DNA of 64,000 bases from positions 62,001 through 126,000 of the forward strand of contig CALLMD010000003.1 of the NCBI GenBank assembly GCA_938007935.1, given 5' to 3'. Positions 34,214-42,947 of the stretch are shown in pieces (position 1 is the stretch's first letter; every line of letters starts with the position of its first letter). Source of the DNA: an uncultured Hellea sp. Lineage in GTDB: Bacteria > Pseudomonadota > Alphaproteobacteria > Caulobacterales > Maricaulaceae. Both the position numbers and the translations under genes were made by a program. The notes beneath the pieces were generated by a model. The model was not told where the DNA came from, made no database searches, and was given only the letters and a program-made list of their open reading frames with translations.

Positions 34214-35932
34214 ATGACCACATTTTTACGCGCCGCGTCCATGAGCGCTCTCGCCCTAACGCTAGCGGCCTGTTCACCCAAGACAGAAATAACCGCCACG
34301 AATTCTGCGCCGATCACGTCAGATGTGTCCGAGGCAATTATATCTGAGAATGGTTACAATATTGAACGCCAATACGGAAAATTTGCCGAAGTCAAAATGG
34401 ATGTCGATACGAGCTTTCTCACCGATTCCGAACGCGCCGTTGTCAATAAACTTATTGAGGCCAGCGGCTATCTCTCTGAAATTTACCTGCGTCAGCGCGG
34501 GGCAAATTACCCAGAGCTTCGCGAGGAAATAAAGGCCAAAGGCACAGCGTCGCAACTGAAAATGTTTGATCTTCACTTTGGTCCTTGTGACAGTCTCGAA
34601 GATGATAACACAGTATTTTATGGCGACACGCCTTGCCCGAAAGGGGCTGGGTTTTATCCCGCCGACATGACCACTCAAGAATTTGAAGCCCATATCGCGG
34701 CCAACCCCGCTGTTAAGCAGGCCTTCACATCTGGCTATACGGTTATTCGCCGCGACGCAGAAGGCGCGCTCATGGCCGTTCCATATCACAAAGCCTATTC
34801 CCAGTGGCTGCTCCCCGCCGCCAAGCTCATGCTTGAAGCCGCCGAAATTTCCGAAAATGAGTCGATGAAAAACTTCCTCACTTTACGGGCCAAAGCTTTC
34901 CTAACAGATGATTATTTCGCGTCTGAAATGGCGTGGATGGATTTAGACGGAAATATTGAAGTCGCGATTGGGCCTTACGAAGTTTATGATGACGGGATCT
35001 TTGGCTACAAAACCGCCTATGAATCCTTTGTGACCATCAAAAACCCCAAAGAGTCAGCCGCTTTGGCGAAGTATAAAGATTACCTCAAGGATATGGAAAA
35101 GAACTTGCCTGTTGAGGAAAAATACAAAAATTATAAGCGCGGATTTGAAAGCCCGATTGCGGCGACCTATCAAATTCACGGCGGGGGAGATAATGAAAAT
35201 GGCGTCCAAACCATCGCGTTTAATCTACCCAATGATGAGCGCGTACGAGAAGCCAAAGGCGCAAAGAAAGTCATTCTCAATAATGTGCTCGGCGCAAAAT
35301 ATGACCGCATTCTTGGCCCCATTGGCGAGCGGGTTTTAGTGCCCGAGCAAGCCAAGCTGACAGCCAAAAAATGGATGAGTAATAATACGCTTTTTCATGA
35401 GCTCTCCCATTCCCTCGGCCCCGGCACGATTACGGTTGACGGGCCAGAGGGACCTGTTGAGACAACTGTGAACGCCCAGCTTAAAGACCTCGCCTCGGGT
35501 CTTGAGGAAGGCAAAGCCGACGTTATGGGCGCTTATAATATTCTGTATATGATGGATCGCGGCGAGCTTCCTATTGCAGATAAAAACGCCTTTCTAGCGA
35601 CCTATTTCTCAGGCAAGTTTCGCTCTATGCGGTTTGGCACAGGCGCGGCCCACGCCAAAGGCGCAGCCTTTCAATATAATTATTTCCGCGAAACTGGCGC
35701 GGTTAAGTGGCTGCCCGAGCAAGAGCGATTTGAAATTGATTTCCCGAAATTAGAACAAGCCATTTCTGACCTGACGGGCAAAATTGTCATGCTCCAAGGG
35801 GACGGTAATTATGAGGCGGCCAAGGCGTTCTTGGATAAATATCTACCGCTCGATGCCGAGGCCAAAACCGTACTCGGAAACTTGGACGATATTCCTTACG
35901 ACATCCGCCCCATTTATCCTGATAAGATTTAG
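34214..35932 (+). CDS. M49-like (dipeptidyl-peptidase III-like) metallopeptidase, lipoprotein
   Basis: A 572-residue secreted protein with a lipobox (LAAC, about residue 20). It carries a pentapeptide zinc motif His395-Glu-Leu-Ser-His399 followed about 30 residues later by Glu431-Glu-Gly-Lys-Ala-Asp436, the EExxxD-type second motif of family M49. Classical M49 enzymes have a hexapeptide HEXXGH, but a HEISH pentapeptide is known in Caldithrix DPP III. Glycine-rich and Asn-rich elements near IHGGGDNENGVQ fit the M49 upper domain. A periplasmic dipeptidyl-peptidase role is inferred. Located at the end of the operon and converging on ptsP. Confidence 0.75.
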   Translation: MTTFLRAASMSALALTLAACSPKTEITATNSAPITSDVSEAIISENGYNIERQYGKFAEVKMDVDTSFLTDSERAVVNKLIEASGYLSEIYLRQRGANYPELREEIKAKGTASQLKMFDLHFGPCDSLEDDNTVFYGDTPCPKGAGFYPADMTTQEFEAHIAANPAVKQAFTSGYTVIRRDAEGALMAVPYHKAYSQWLLPAAKLMLEAAEISENESMKNFLTLRAKAFLTDDYFASEMAWMDLDGNIEVAIGPYEVYDDGIFGYKTAYESFVTIKNPKESAALAKYKDYLKDMEKNLPVEEKYKNYKRGFESPIAATYQIHGGGDNENGVQTIAFNLPNDERVREAKGAKKVILNNVLGAKYDRILGPIGERVLVPEQAKLTAKKWMSNNTLFHELSHSLGPGTITVDGPEGPVETTVNAQLKDLASGLEEGKADVMGAYNILYMMDRGELPIADKNAFLATYFSGKFRSMRFGTGAAHAKGAAFQYNYFRETGAVKWLPEQERFEIDFPKLEQAISDLTGKIVMLQGDGNYEAAKAFLDKYLPLDAEAKTVLGNLDDIPYDIRPIYPDKI

Positions 35933-35948
35933 GCCCAACCCCTAAATC
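35926..35948. terminator. Hairpin spanning convergent stop codons of the M49-like gene and ptsP
   Basis: Perfect 8-bp arms GATTTAGG (35926-35933) and CCTAAATC (35941-35948) with a seven-base loop. Both stop codons are inside the arms. There is no T-run on either side, so it may reduce read-through or protect mRNA 3' ends rather than be a canonical terminator. Confidence 0.35.
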
Positions 35949-38251
35949 GGAATGCCTTCTTCCATACAAAACTCTTTCACGATAGGGCGCAGAGAGGAGA
36001 GTCGGGAATCGACGGAAATATGGGGCGCTAGTTTTGCGCGAAGCTTAGACGCATCTAGTTTGAGGATCGCTGACTTTACGGGGCCAATGCCTGTGACAGG
36101 CATAGACAGGGACGTATAACCCAATGCAGCCAAGGTAATGGCTTCAAGGGGGCGGCCCGCAATCGAGCCGCAAACAGAGACATCTTTACCATTACGCGCG
36201 CAGCCATCCGCCACAAATTTCATAATGGATACCGCCGCAGGATGAAGCGGGTCATAACGGTCCGATACGCGCGCATTATCTCGGTCCGCAGCAAAGAAAA
36301 ACTGCATGAGATCATTAGCGCCCACGCTGATAAAATCAGCATGATCACAGACCGCATTAATTTGCCAAGCCAGTGACGGCGTTTCTAGCATAACGCCGAC
36401 TTCGACTTTCTTGGGCAGCTCAAGACCCAATTTTTGCGCGCGGGCAATCTCGCGGTCAAAAAGTGCGCGCGCTTCTATGAACTCATCAACGATAGTGACC
36501 ATCGGGAACATGACCCGTAAATGCCGCCCTGCCCCAGCTGCGACCAAGGCCCGTAATTGATAACGCATCAGGCCCGGACGATCGAGCGCAATACGAATAG
36601 CGCGCCAACCAATGGCGGGGTTTTCCTCGGGAACAGGATCAATATAAGGCAGGATTTTATCCCCGCCCAAATCAAGCGTACGGAAAGTCACGGGCCTTTG
36701 CCCGCCCGCATCTATGGCTTTGCGGTAAAGCTCTTCCTGCTCTTTCAGGCGGGGCATGAACTCACTAACCATAAATTGAAACTCGGTTCTGAAAAGGCCA
36801 ATGCCATCAGCGCCCGCTTGGTCAAGCTGGGGTAAGTCCACCAAGAGACCTGCATTGAGCTGTAGCGAAATAGGCTGACCATCCAGTGTCACCGCAGGGG
36901 TGAATTTCATGGCTTCATAAGCGCGGTATATTTCGCCGCGAATATTCATGCGCAGATGGAATCCTGAGACTTGTGATTCCAGTGGCCGAATATGCACCTC
37001 GCCCTGTTCTGCGTCGATCAGAACATGATCTCCGACTTCGATTTTGTCCAAAACCCCTTCGGCGCGGCCAATGAGCGGAATACCAATGGCGCGACAAATA
37101 ATGGCCGTATGCGAGGAGGCAGACCCTTCCTCCAAAACAATGCCTCGTAATTTATTGCGGTCATAATCCAAGAGCTCTGCGGGGCCAATTTCACGCGCAA
37201 AAATAATGGCGTCATCTGAAATATTTTTATTGCCCGGCCCGAGCGATTCGCCCGATAAAGCGCGCAAAAGACGATTAGCCAAATCTTCTAGGTCATGAAG
37301 CCGCGCGCGCAAATAGGGGTCACGTGATTTCATCAAGCGCGCACGGTGTTCATTACGCACCCGCTCCACGGCGGCCTCTGAGGTCAGACCCGAATGCACC
37401 GCTTCGCGCAGCCGTCCGACCCATTTACGGTCATAGGCAAACATGCGGTAAGTTTCATAAATCTCTTTACTGGCGCGGGACAAGGTTGCGGTTTCGCCAG
37501 CCACCAAAGCATCCACTGAAGCGCGCAAGACGGCAACGCCTTCTTCGAGCCGAATTTCCTCTGCGGCAATATTATCAGAGAGTAGGTTAGACGGGGCGAC
37601 TGGCGGGACATGTAAATAGGCATGGCCTTCGACCAAGCCATCCGCATAGGCTTTACCTGTGATGGTTTCGGGTTTTACGGGGGCGAGGCTAATCCCTTTA
37701 AGGGCCGCTTTTTTACCGCCGACACGTTCATCATCAACAATAATTTCCGCAAGGACCATGGCCACAGTCAGTAGGTCTTCAACCTCTTCTTCGTTAAAGC
37801 TACGCGCTTTTTCAGACTGCGCGACTAAAACACCCAAAGTCCGACCGCCGCGCAATATCGGAACGCCGAGGAAGGACTTAAAGCGGTCTTCGCCTGTTTC
37901 GGGCCGATAGGAGAAAAGCGGATGCGACTGCGCGTCGGCTAGATTAAGCGGCCGCGCGGTTAACGCCACATGGCCAACCAAACCTTCACCCGGTTTCATG
38001 CGCGTTTTATGAACAGCAGATTTTTTCAAACCCTTCGTCGCAGAAAGTTCAAGATCTTGCCCCGGCCGCAATAGGTAAATCGAGGCCACTTTAACCTTCA
38101 TGGCTTTGGAGATAGCGGCAACAAAATCATCCAAACGTTCTTGGACAGACTCTGTTCCAGCCATAGCCTCGCGGATAGCCCGCATCAAGCGCGGCGGCTG
38201 AGTTTTGATATTTGGATCTATGCTCACAAGGCTATTATAACCCATGGGCAA
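35942..38251 (-). CDS. ptsP: PEP-protein phosphotransferase of the nitrogen PTS (PtsP, EI-Ntr)
   Basis: A 769-residue enzyme I of PTS-Ntr, which passes phosphate from PEP to NPr and responds to glutamine and nitrogen status. The N-terminal GAF domain (about residues 20-170, with SIYLLRPGQDLEL and FLGVPILRGGRTLGVLVAQ) is the mark of PtsP. The phosphohistidine is in GSASSHTAIICRAIG, and the PEP-binding TIM-barrel domain follows with RTLDLGGDKILPY, RTEFQFM and CGSIAGRPLEAITLAALGYTSLS. Such genes often follow lysC in alphaproteobacteria; here no lysC is adjacent. Isolated on its strand between the M49 gene and the serine hydrolase. Confidence 0.94.
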   Translation of the reverse strand: MPMGYNSLVSIDPNIKTQPPRLMRAIREAMAGTESVQERLDDFVAAISKAMKVKVASIYLLRPGQDLELSATKGLKKSAVHKTRMKPGEGLVGHVALTARPLNLADAQSHPLFSYRPETGEDRFKSFLGVPILRGGRTLGVLVAQSEKARSFNEEEVEDLLTVAMVLAEIIVDDERVGGKKAALKGISLAPVKPETITGKAYADGLVEGHAYLHVPPVAPSNLLSDNIAAEEIRLEEGVAVLRASVDALVAGETATLSRASKEIYETYRMFAYDRKWVGRLREAVHSGLTSEAAVERVRNEHRARLMKSRDPYLRARLHDLEDLANRLLRALSGESLGPGNKNISDDAIIFAREIGPAELLDYDRNKLRGIVLEEGSASSHTAIICRAIGIPLIGRAEGVLDKIEVGDHVLIDAEQGEVHIRPLESQVSGFHLRMNIRGEIYRAYEAMKFTPAVTLDGQPISLQLNAGLLVDLPQLDQAGADGIGLFRTEFQFMVSEFMPRLKEQEELYRKAIDAGGQRPVTFRTLDLGGDKILPYIDPVPEENPAIGWRAIRIALDRPGLMRYQLRALVAAGAGRHLRVMFPMVTIVDEFIEARALFDREIARAQKLGLELPKKVEVGVMLETPSLAWQINAVCDHADFISVGANDLMQFFFAADRDNARVSDRYDPLHPAAVSIMKFVADGCARNGKDVSVCGSIAGRPLEAITLAALGYTSLSMPVTGIGPVKSAILKLDASKLRAKLAPHISVDSRLSSLRPIVKEFCMEEGIPI

Positions 38252-38305
38252 GGCTTAGACCTAGAGAATTTTACAAATTACGGTTAAACAGAAACGAATG
38301 CTGAA

Positions 38306-39631
38306 TTAGGTTTTCGTATTGAGCCTGAGCCAATCTTTTTTGGGCAGGCCGTAAAGCTGATCCATAAATTCAAGTTGTAGGCCAATGGGCTGCGAATGCG
38401 GACTATTCCACATCATGGCGATGCCTGAGCGTTTTTCAGGGTCAAATAAGACAAGCGCGCGGTAACCTTGCACCCCGCCCCTATGTCCAATAACGCGGCG
38501 GCCCGCATAATCATAAACCCGCCAGCCAAGGCCATATTGCGCGTTTTTCAAGTTCATATATTTGCGGCGCATAAAACGTTGCTCGCGCGGGGTTTCAACG
38601 CGCGGCATATGCATTTCGTCTAAAATGTCTTGAGATATTTTTGGCAAAGCTTCCTTCTGAAACTTAAACTGCACAGCAGCCTCGGCAATCATCTTCACAT
38701 CATAGGAATTGTCATCAAGGCCCCCTGCTAACTCTATCCCGATAGGCTCCTCTACCTCTCTGGATGGCGGCATTTGCGCAATCATCCATTTCGCCAAATC
38801 TTTGACCGAGGAGTTGACGCCCGCCGCGGCAGGCACGCGGTAATAATTTTCCTTCACGCGGTTAATCCGTTTGCCGTAACGTCCATGGGGACGCGCCCAG
38901 CTTTTGGAACGCTTAAGGCCTTCTAATGTCACGCTCGCCGTTTGCATGCCCAGCGGGTCAAAGATGCGCTCCTTGACAACAGATTTATAAGGCAGGCCCG
39001 TAATGCTTTCGACGATTTCAGCAGAGGCATCAAAAGCCACATTTTGATAGGTATGGCAGGTCCCGGGTTCACAAAGATATTTTAGACCCTTTAGCGCCCC
39101 GCGAACCTTTTGCGCGGCTTGACCATCTTCGATGCGCCGATCATAGGCATTGCGCACAATACCGACGCGGTGAGACAGGATATCTTCAATGCTAACCTCA
39201 ACTTCACTGGGGGGTAATTTAAGCGAAGCCGCATGAAGCGTAGCAGGCTCGGCAAGTTCAAAATGGCCGTCTTCCTGTAAGGATAAAACCGTCGCTGCGG
39301 CAACGCCTTTAGATACAGAAGCCCAGCGAAAGACAGTATCGGCGCTGACCTTCATTTTGCTATCGCGCTGCACTTCACCGTAGCCTTTGGCGAAAGTCAT
39401 TTCGCCGTTTTCGACAACTGCGACTGACATGCCAACCATCTCTAATTGGCTCATGAGTTGGCTCGCTCGCTTATCAAGCTCTGCCAGATCAACATTTGTA
39501 TTGTGTGATTTTGTTGTTTTAATATCTGCTATATCATTGGCTACGCTTTGCTGCGGCGTGCTTAAAACCAAGCTCGCGGTAGCACAAATCAACATCTTGA
39601 TTATACATGTTCTCGCAAAAGAATTTGTCAT
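38306..39631 (-). CDS. Exported serine hydrolase, beta-lactamase-related
   Basis: A 441-residue beta-lactamase-family hydrolase with a signal peptide, starting at the ATG at 39631 rather than the upstream one at 39688. The nucleophile motif is Ser-Val-Ser-Lys in FRWASVSKGVAAATV, the second motif YQN is in CHTYQNVAFDASAEIVE, and the third is HRG in IGHRGGVQGYRA. A C-terminal Trp-Asn-Ser block and an intervening domain are typical of DD-peptidase-like penicillin-recognising esterases. It is a second, unrelated-in-detail serine hydrolase in the window. Location is periplasmic; substrate unknown. Confidence 0.8.
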   Translation of the reverse strand: MTNSFARTCIIKMLICATASLVLSTPQQSVANDIADIKTTKSHNTNVDLAELDKRASQLMSQLEMVGMSVAVVENGEMTFAKGYGEVQRDSKMKVSADTVFRWASVSKGVAAATVLSLQEDGHFELAEPATLHAASLKLPPSEVEVSIEDILSHRVGIVRNAYDRRIEDGQAAQKVRGALKGLKYLCEPGTCHTYQNVAFDASAEIVESITGLPYKSVVKERIFDPLGMQTASVTLEGLKRSKSWARPHGRYGKRINRVKENYYRVPAAAGVNSSVKDLAKWMIAQMPPSREVEEPIGIELAGGLDDNSYDVKMIAEAAVQFKFQKEALPKISQDILDEMHMPRVETPREQRFMRRKYMNLKNAQYGLGWRVYDYAGRRVIGHRGGVQGYRALVLFDPEKRSGIAMMWNSPHSQPIGLQLEFMDQLYGLPKKDWLRLNTKT

Positions 39632-39709
39632 GACGCGGCCTGTAAAAGGAACCTTTGCTTTCTGTCCAGTAAACATCGCAGTTAACATGATTTGAATCGC
39701 GACATTTCG

Positions 39710-40525
39710 TTATCCCGCGCCGTAAAAGACCCATAGCAACAAACCCGCCCCTAAGAGAAGGCGGTACACCATGAAGGGGAAAAAACCAATTTTACTGACC
39801 CACTTCATAAAGAGCGCGATACAGGCATAAGCGGCAAAGAAGGACAGGACAGCGACAATAAGGCCGTCACTTAAGCTCGCACCTGTCTCCTCAGCTTTAG
39901 ACAATTTAAGCAAGGCGTATAAACCGCCCGCGCCAATAATGGGCAGGCTCATCAGCATAGAAAAACGCGCGCTCTCGACGCGGGTCATGCCCATAAAGCG
40001 CGCCGCTGTCATCGTAATACCAGAGCGAGATGTTCCGGGAATAAGCGCTAAGGCTTGCGCGAAGCCTAAAACCGTGGCTCGTTTCCATGTTAAATCTTCA
40101 GTCGTGTAAACTTTCTTACCTTTAATGTCTGATATCCAAAGCACGATACCGAATATAATTGTCGTAGCAGCGATAATTAGCGGGGAACGTAGAAGCGCAT
40201 CAATTCCGCTAACACTTAAAATAAGCCCTAAAACCATCGCTGGCGGACTGGCGATAATCAAATTCAAAGCCAAGGCTGAATTTTTATTTAACTTACGGCG
40301 AAGCAAATCGAAAAATCCACTGATAATCCCCGCAACATCTTTATGGAAATAGGCTATCACCGCAAATAGCGTCCCAAAATGCGCCATAACATCGATTAAG
40401 ACACCTTGATCTTCGGGCCAGCCCAAAAGCTGCGGCGCTAAAATAAGATGCGCGGAGCTTGAGATAGGTAAAAATTCAGCAAGCCCCTGAATAAGGGCCA
40501 GAATTACAAGATGAAGCCAAGACAT
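39710..40525 (-). CDS. uppP: Undecaprenyl-diphosphatase
   Basis: A 271-residue polytopic BacA/UppP enzyme that dephosphorylates undecaprenyl diphosphate to recycle the lipid carrier of cell-wall synthesis and can confer bacitracin resistance when abundant. The two conserved motifs are QGLAEFLPISSSAHLIL near the N-terminus and PGTSRSGITMTAARFMGM after the middle, with about eight membrane segments. It lies immediately downstream of the CPBP gene (9-bp gap). Confidence 0.96.
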   Translation of the reverse strand: MSWLHLVILALIQGLAEFLPISSSAHLILAPQLLGWPEDQGVLIDVMAHFGTLFAVIAYFHKDVAGIISGFFDLLRRKLNKNSALALNLIIASPPAMVLGLILSVSGIDALLRSPLIIAATTIIFGIVLWISDIKGKKVYTTEDLTWKRATVLGFAQALALIPGTSRSGITMTAARFMGMTRVESARFSMLMSLPIIGAGGLYALLKLSKAEETGASLSDGLIVAVLSFFAAYACIALFMKWVSKIGFFPFMVYRLLLGAGLLLWVFYGAG

Positions 40526-40534
40526 ATAACCGCG

Positions 40535-41413
40535 CTAAGCTGAAAGGGTTACGGCTTTCTTTACGTAAGGCATTTGTTTGTAAACCCAGAGCACAAACAG
40601 GCTCATCATCACAAATCCACCAATTCCTACTAATCCTCGCCAAGGCATGGCCGTATTGGACTGAATAGCAAATCCTAAGGCCGCCGCGCCATTTGTTGTG
40701 CCATGTAAAATGCAAGGCCCCCAAACGGACTTCGACCGCTCGCGCACAAGGCTAAAAATCGGGCTGTAAAGAATACAAAATAATGTGAATAAAATCGGGC
40801 CCCATATTGGCATAGCCGGATAATTATGACCCATAGCAATTACCGGTATGTGCCAAAGCCCCCATAAAAGGCCAATCCAGAAACTGGCCACCCAAAATCC
40901 TTTGGCGCGAAGCTCATGCCAAAGCCAACCGCGCCAGCCAAGTTCCTCTGATAACATCAAAGGAATATTCATAAGCGGCGCTAACAAGACCCATTGCGCG
41001 ATAAGAATGAGATTTACATAGGGCATAGTCTCAAGCATCGAGACAGCCTGTTCTTGCCCTGCCTCTGTCAGTAAAGTGGCATATCCCTCAGCGGGCATCA
41101 CAGGGTTTACTGTCGGCGACAGAAAATGCAGGCAAGTTGCGCCCAAAATAAGCACCATACCGATCACCCAGGCCCATAAAAACCATTTCGACCAAGGGCC
41201 GGAAAGTCCCAAGGCTTTCACCCGCTCGCCTTTGTTAAATCGCCAAGCACAAATCAGGCCTGCGAGGCCCGGACCGCACATAAATCCAAAAAAGAGCGCA
41301 GTTTTTATTAAAGGACCTATTTCACCCACTTTCCATATAAGCGCCGCGATAGACCAATAAAACCCAAAAGAAACAATGATATAGGTTGGTATTTTTGGAT
41401 TTGTAATTTTCAT
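40535..41413 (-). CDS. CPBP family intramembrane metalloprotease
   Basis: A 292-residue membrane protein of the CAAX protease/bacteriocin-processing (CPBP/Abi) family. It holds the EExxR motif in SEELGWRGWLW, the FxxxH-like second motif in GLLWGLWHIP and the later HGTTNGAAA motif, which provide the metal ligands and catalytic glutamate in a membrane-buried site. About eight membrane segments. Substrate is unknown; it is paired with uppP on the same strand. Confidence 0.87.
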   Translation of the reverse strand: MKITNPKIPTYIIVSFGFYWSIAALIWKVGEIGPLIKTALFFGFMCGPGLAGLICAWRFNKGERVKALGLSGPWSKWFLWAWVIGMVLILGATCLHFLSPTVNPVMPAEGYATLLTEAGQEQAVSMLETMPYVNLILIAQWVLLAPLMNIPLMLSEELGWRGWLWHELRAKGFWVASFWIGLLWGLWHIPVIAMGHNYPAMPIWGPILFTLFCILYSPIFSLVRERSKSVWGPCILHGTTNGAAALGFAIQSNTAMPWRGLVGIGGFVMMSLFVLWVYKQMPYVKKAVTLSA

Positions 41414-41516
41414 TTTTTATCTCTGATTGACAAAATGTCGCAACTTGCATTTCTCAATTAGTTTCTTTATAGCACGTCCTCCTTAAAGCTCCAAAACGCG
41501 CAATAGAGTCAATATC

Positions 41517-42944
41517 ATGCCAAATAAGATGCTACAATTTGTCGAAACGCAGCGGGATATGCCCGAAAAACGCGATGCTGGCACGCGCAAGGATGATTTC
41601 CTCGAAATTTACGGCGACTATATAGACATCAAAGCCGAAGAGCAGGCCTCGCGCTGCTCACAATGCGGAGTCCCCTTTTGTCAAAATCATTGCCCGCTCG
41701 ACAATAATATCCCGGATTGGCTAAAACTCACCGCTGAAGGCCGTATCGAAGAAGCTTACCGCGTTTCAGCTGCGACAAATTCCATGCCAGAGATTTGCGG
41801 CCGGATTTGCCCGCAAGACCGCCTTTGCGAAGGCTCTTGCGTGATTGAACAATCTGGGCACGGTACAGTGACGATTGGATCCGTCGAGCGCTACTTAACA
41901 GACACAGCGTGGAAAGAGGGCTGGGTTAAGCCCATTAAGCCGCGCAAAGAACGTCCGCTTTCTGTCGGTATTATTGGCGCAGGGCCAGCGGGTCTGGCCG
42001 CCGCCGAAGAGTTACGCCTTTTGGGCTGGCAGGTCACGGTCTATGATCGTCATGACCGCGCGGGCGGGCTTTTGATTTACGGCATTCCGAATTTTAAGCT
42101 TGATAAAGCCATTGTGCAGCGCCGCACAAAACGTCTCGAAGAGGGCGGCATTAAATTTGTGCTTAATTGCGATGTCGGTATCGACATTACCCTCGCCAAA
42201 CTACGCGAAAAGCATCAAGCCATTCTTATCGCAACGGGCGTATATAAAGCGCGCGACCTTGCTTGCCCAGGGTCAGGCGCTGAGGGCGTAACGCCCGCCC
42301 TGCCCTTTTTGATTAACTCCAATAGACGGGGTCTGGGGGACAAAGTTGAAACCATGACGGCCGCAGATAAAGATGTCGTTGTTATTGGCGGCGGCGATAC
42401 GGCTATGGATTGCGTGCGCACGGCCGTAAGACAAGGCGCAAAATCTGTGACCTGCCTATATCGCCGTGACCAAGCCAATATGCCCGGCTCGGCGCGGGAG
42501 ACCAAAAATGCGCAAGAGGAAGGCGTAAACTTTGAATGGCTCGCCGCGCCAAAATCCATCCATGATGATGGCGGCTCTGTTATCGCTGTCAAAGCTGACA
42601 AAATGCGCCTTGGTAAAAAAGATGCGAGCGGGCGCGAAAGCGTTGAACCGATTAAAGGCGCGGATTTTGATGTGAAAGCTGACCTTGTGATCAAGGCCCT
42701 TGGTTTCTCACCTGAGAATATGAAAAACCTCTCGGATGATTTAACGGTGACGCGCTGGGGCACATTGCGGGTTAATCCCCTAAGCTTTGAAACCAATCTG
42801 GCGGGTGTTTATGCAGCAGGCGATATTGTGCGCGGGGCCAGCTTAGTCGTCTGGGCTATCCGTGAAGGCCGAGACGCCGCCGCGCATATGCATAAATATC
42901 TTAAAGCCCAAATGGCGGCAGACGCCAAAGTCGCCGCGGAGTAG
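41517..42944 (+). CDS. gltD: Glutamate synthase small subunit (NADPH)
   Basis: A 475-residue FAD-containing subunit that passes electrons from NADPH to GltB for glutamate production from glutamine and 2-oxoglutarate. Two cysteine clusters at the N-terminus, CSQCGVPFCQNHCP and CGRICPQDRLCEGSC, bind the [4Fe-4S] centres. FAD binds through GAGPAGLAAAEELR and NADPH through GGGDTAMDCVRTAVR; the C-terminal GVYAAGDIVRGASLVVWAIREG is the last FAD-contact element. It precedes gltB with three bases between stop and ATG, so the order is gltD-gltB. Confidence 0.96.
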   Translation: MPNKMLQFVETQRDMPEKRDAGTRKDDFLEIYGDYIDIKAEEQASRCSQCGVPFCQNHCPLDNNIPDWLKLTAEGRIEEAYRVSAATNSMPEICGRICPQDRLCEGSCVIEQSGHGTVTIGSVERYLTDTAWKEGWVKPIKPRKERPLSVGIIGAGPAGLAAAEELRLLGWQVTVYDRHDRAGGLLIYGIPNFKLDKAIVQRRTKRLEEGGIKFVLNCDVGIDITLAKLREKHQAILIATGVYKARDLACPGSGAEGVTPALPFLINSNRRGLGDKVETMTAADKDVVVIGGGDTAMDCVRTAVRQGAKSVTCLYRRDQANMPGSARETKNAQEEGVNFEWLAAPKSIHDDGGSVIAVKADKMRLGKKDASGRESVEPIKGADFDVKADLVIKALGFSPENMKNLSDDLTVTRWGTLRVNPLSFETNLAGVYAAGDIVRGASLVVWAIREGRDAAAHMHKYLKAQMAADAKVAAE

Positions 42945-42947
42945 AAA

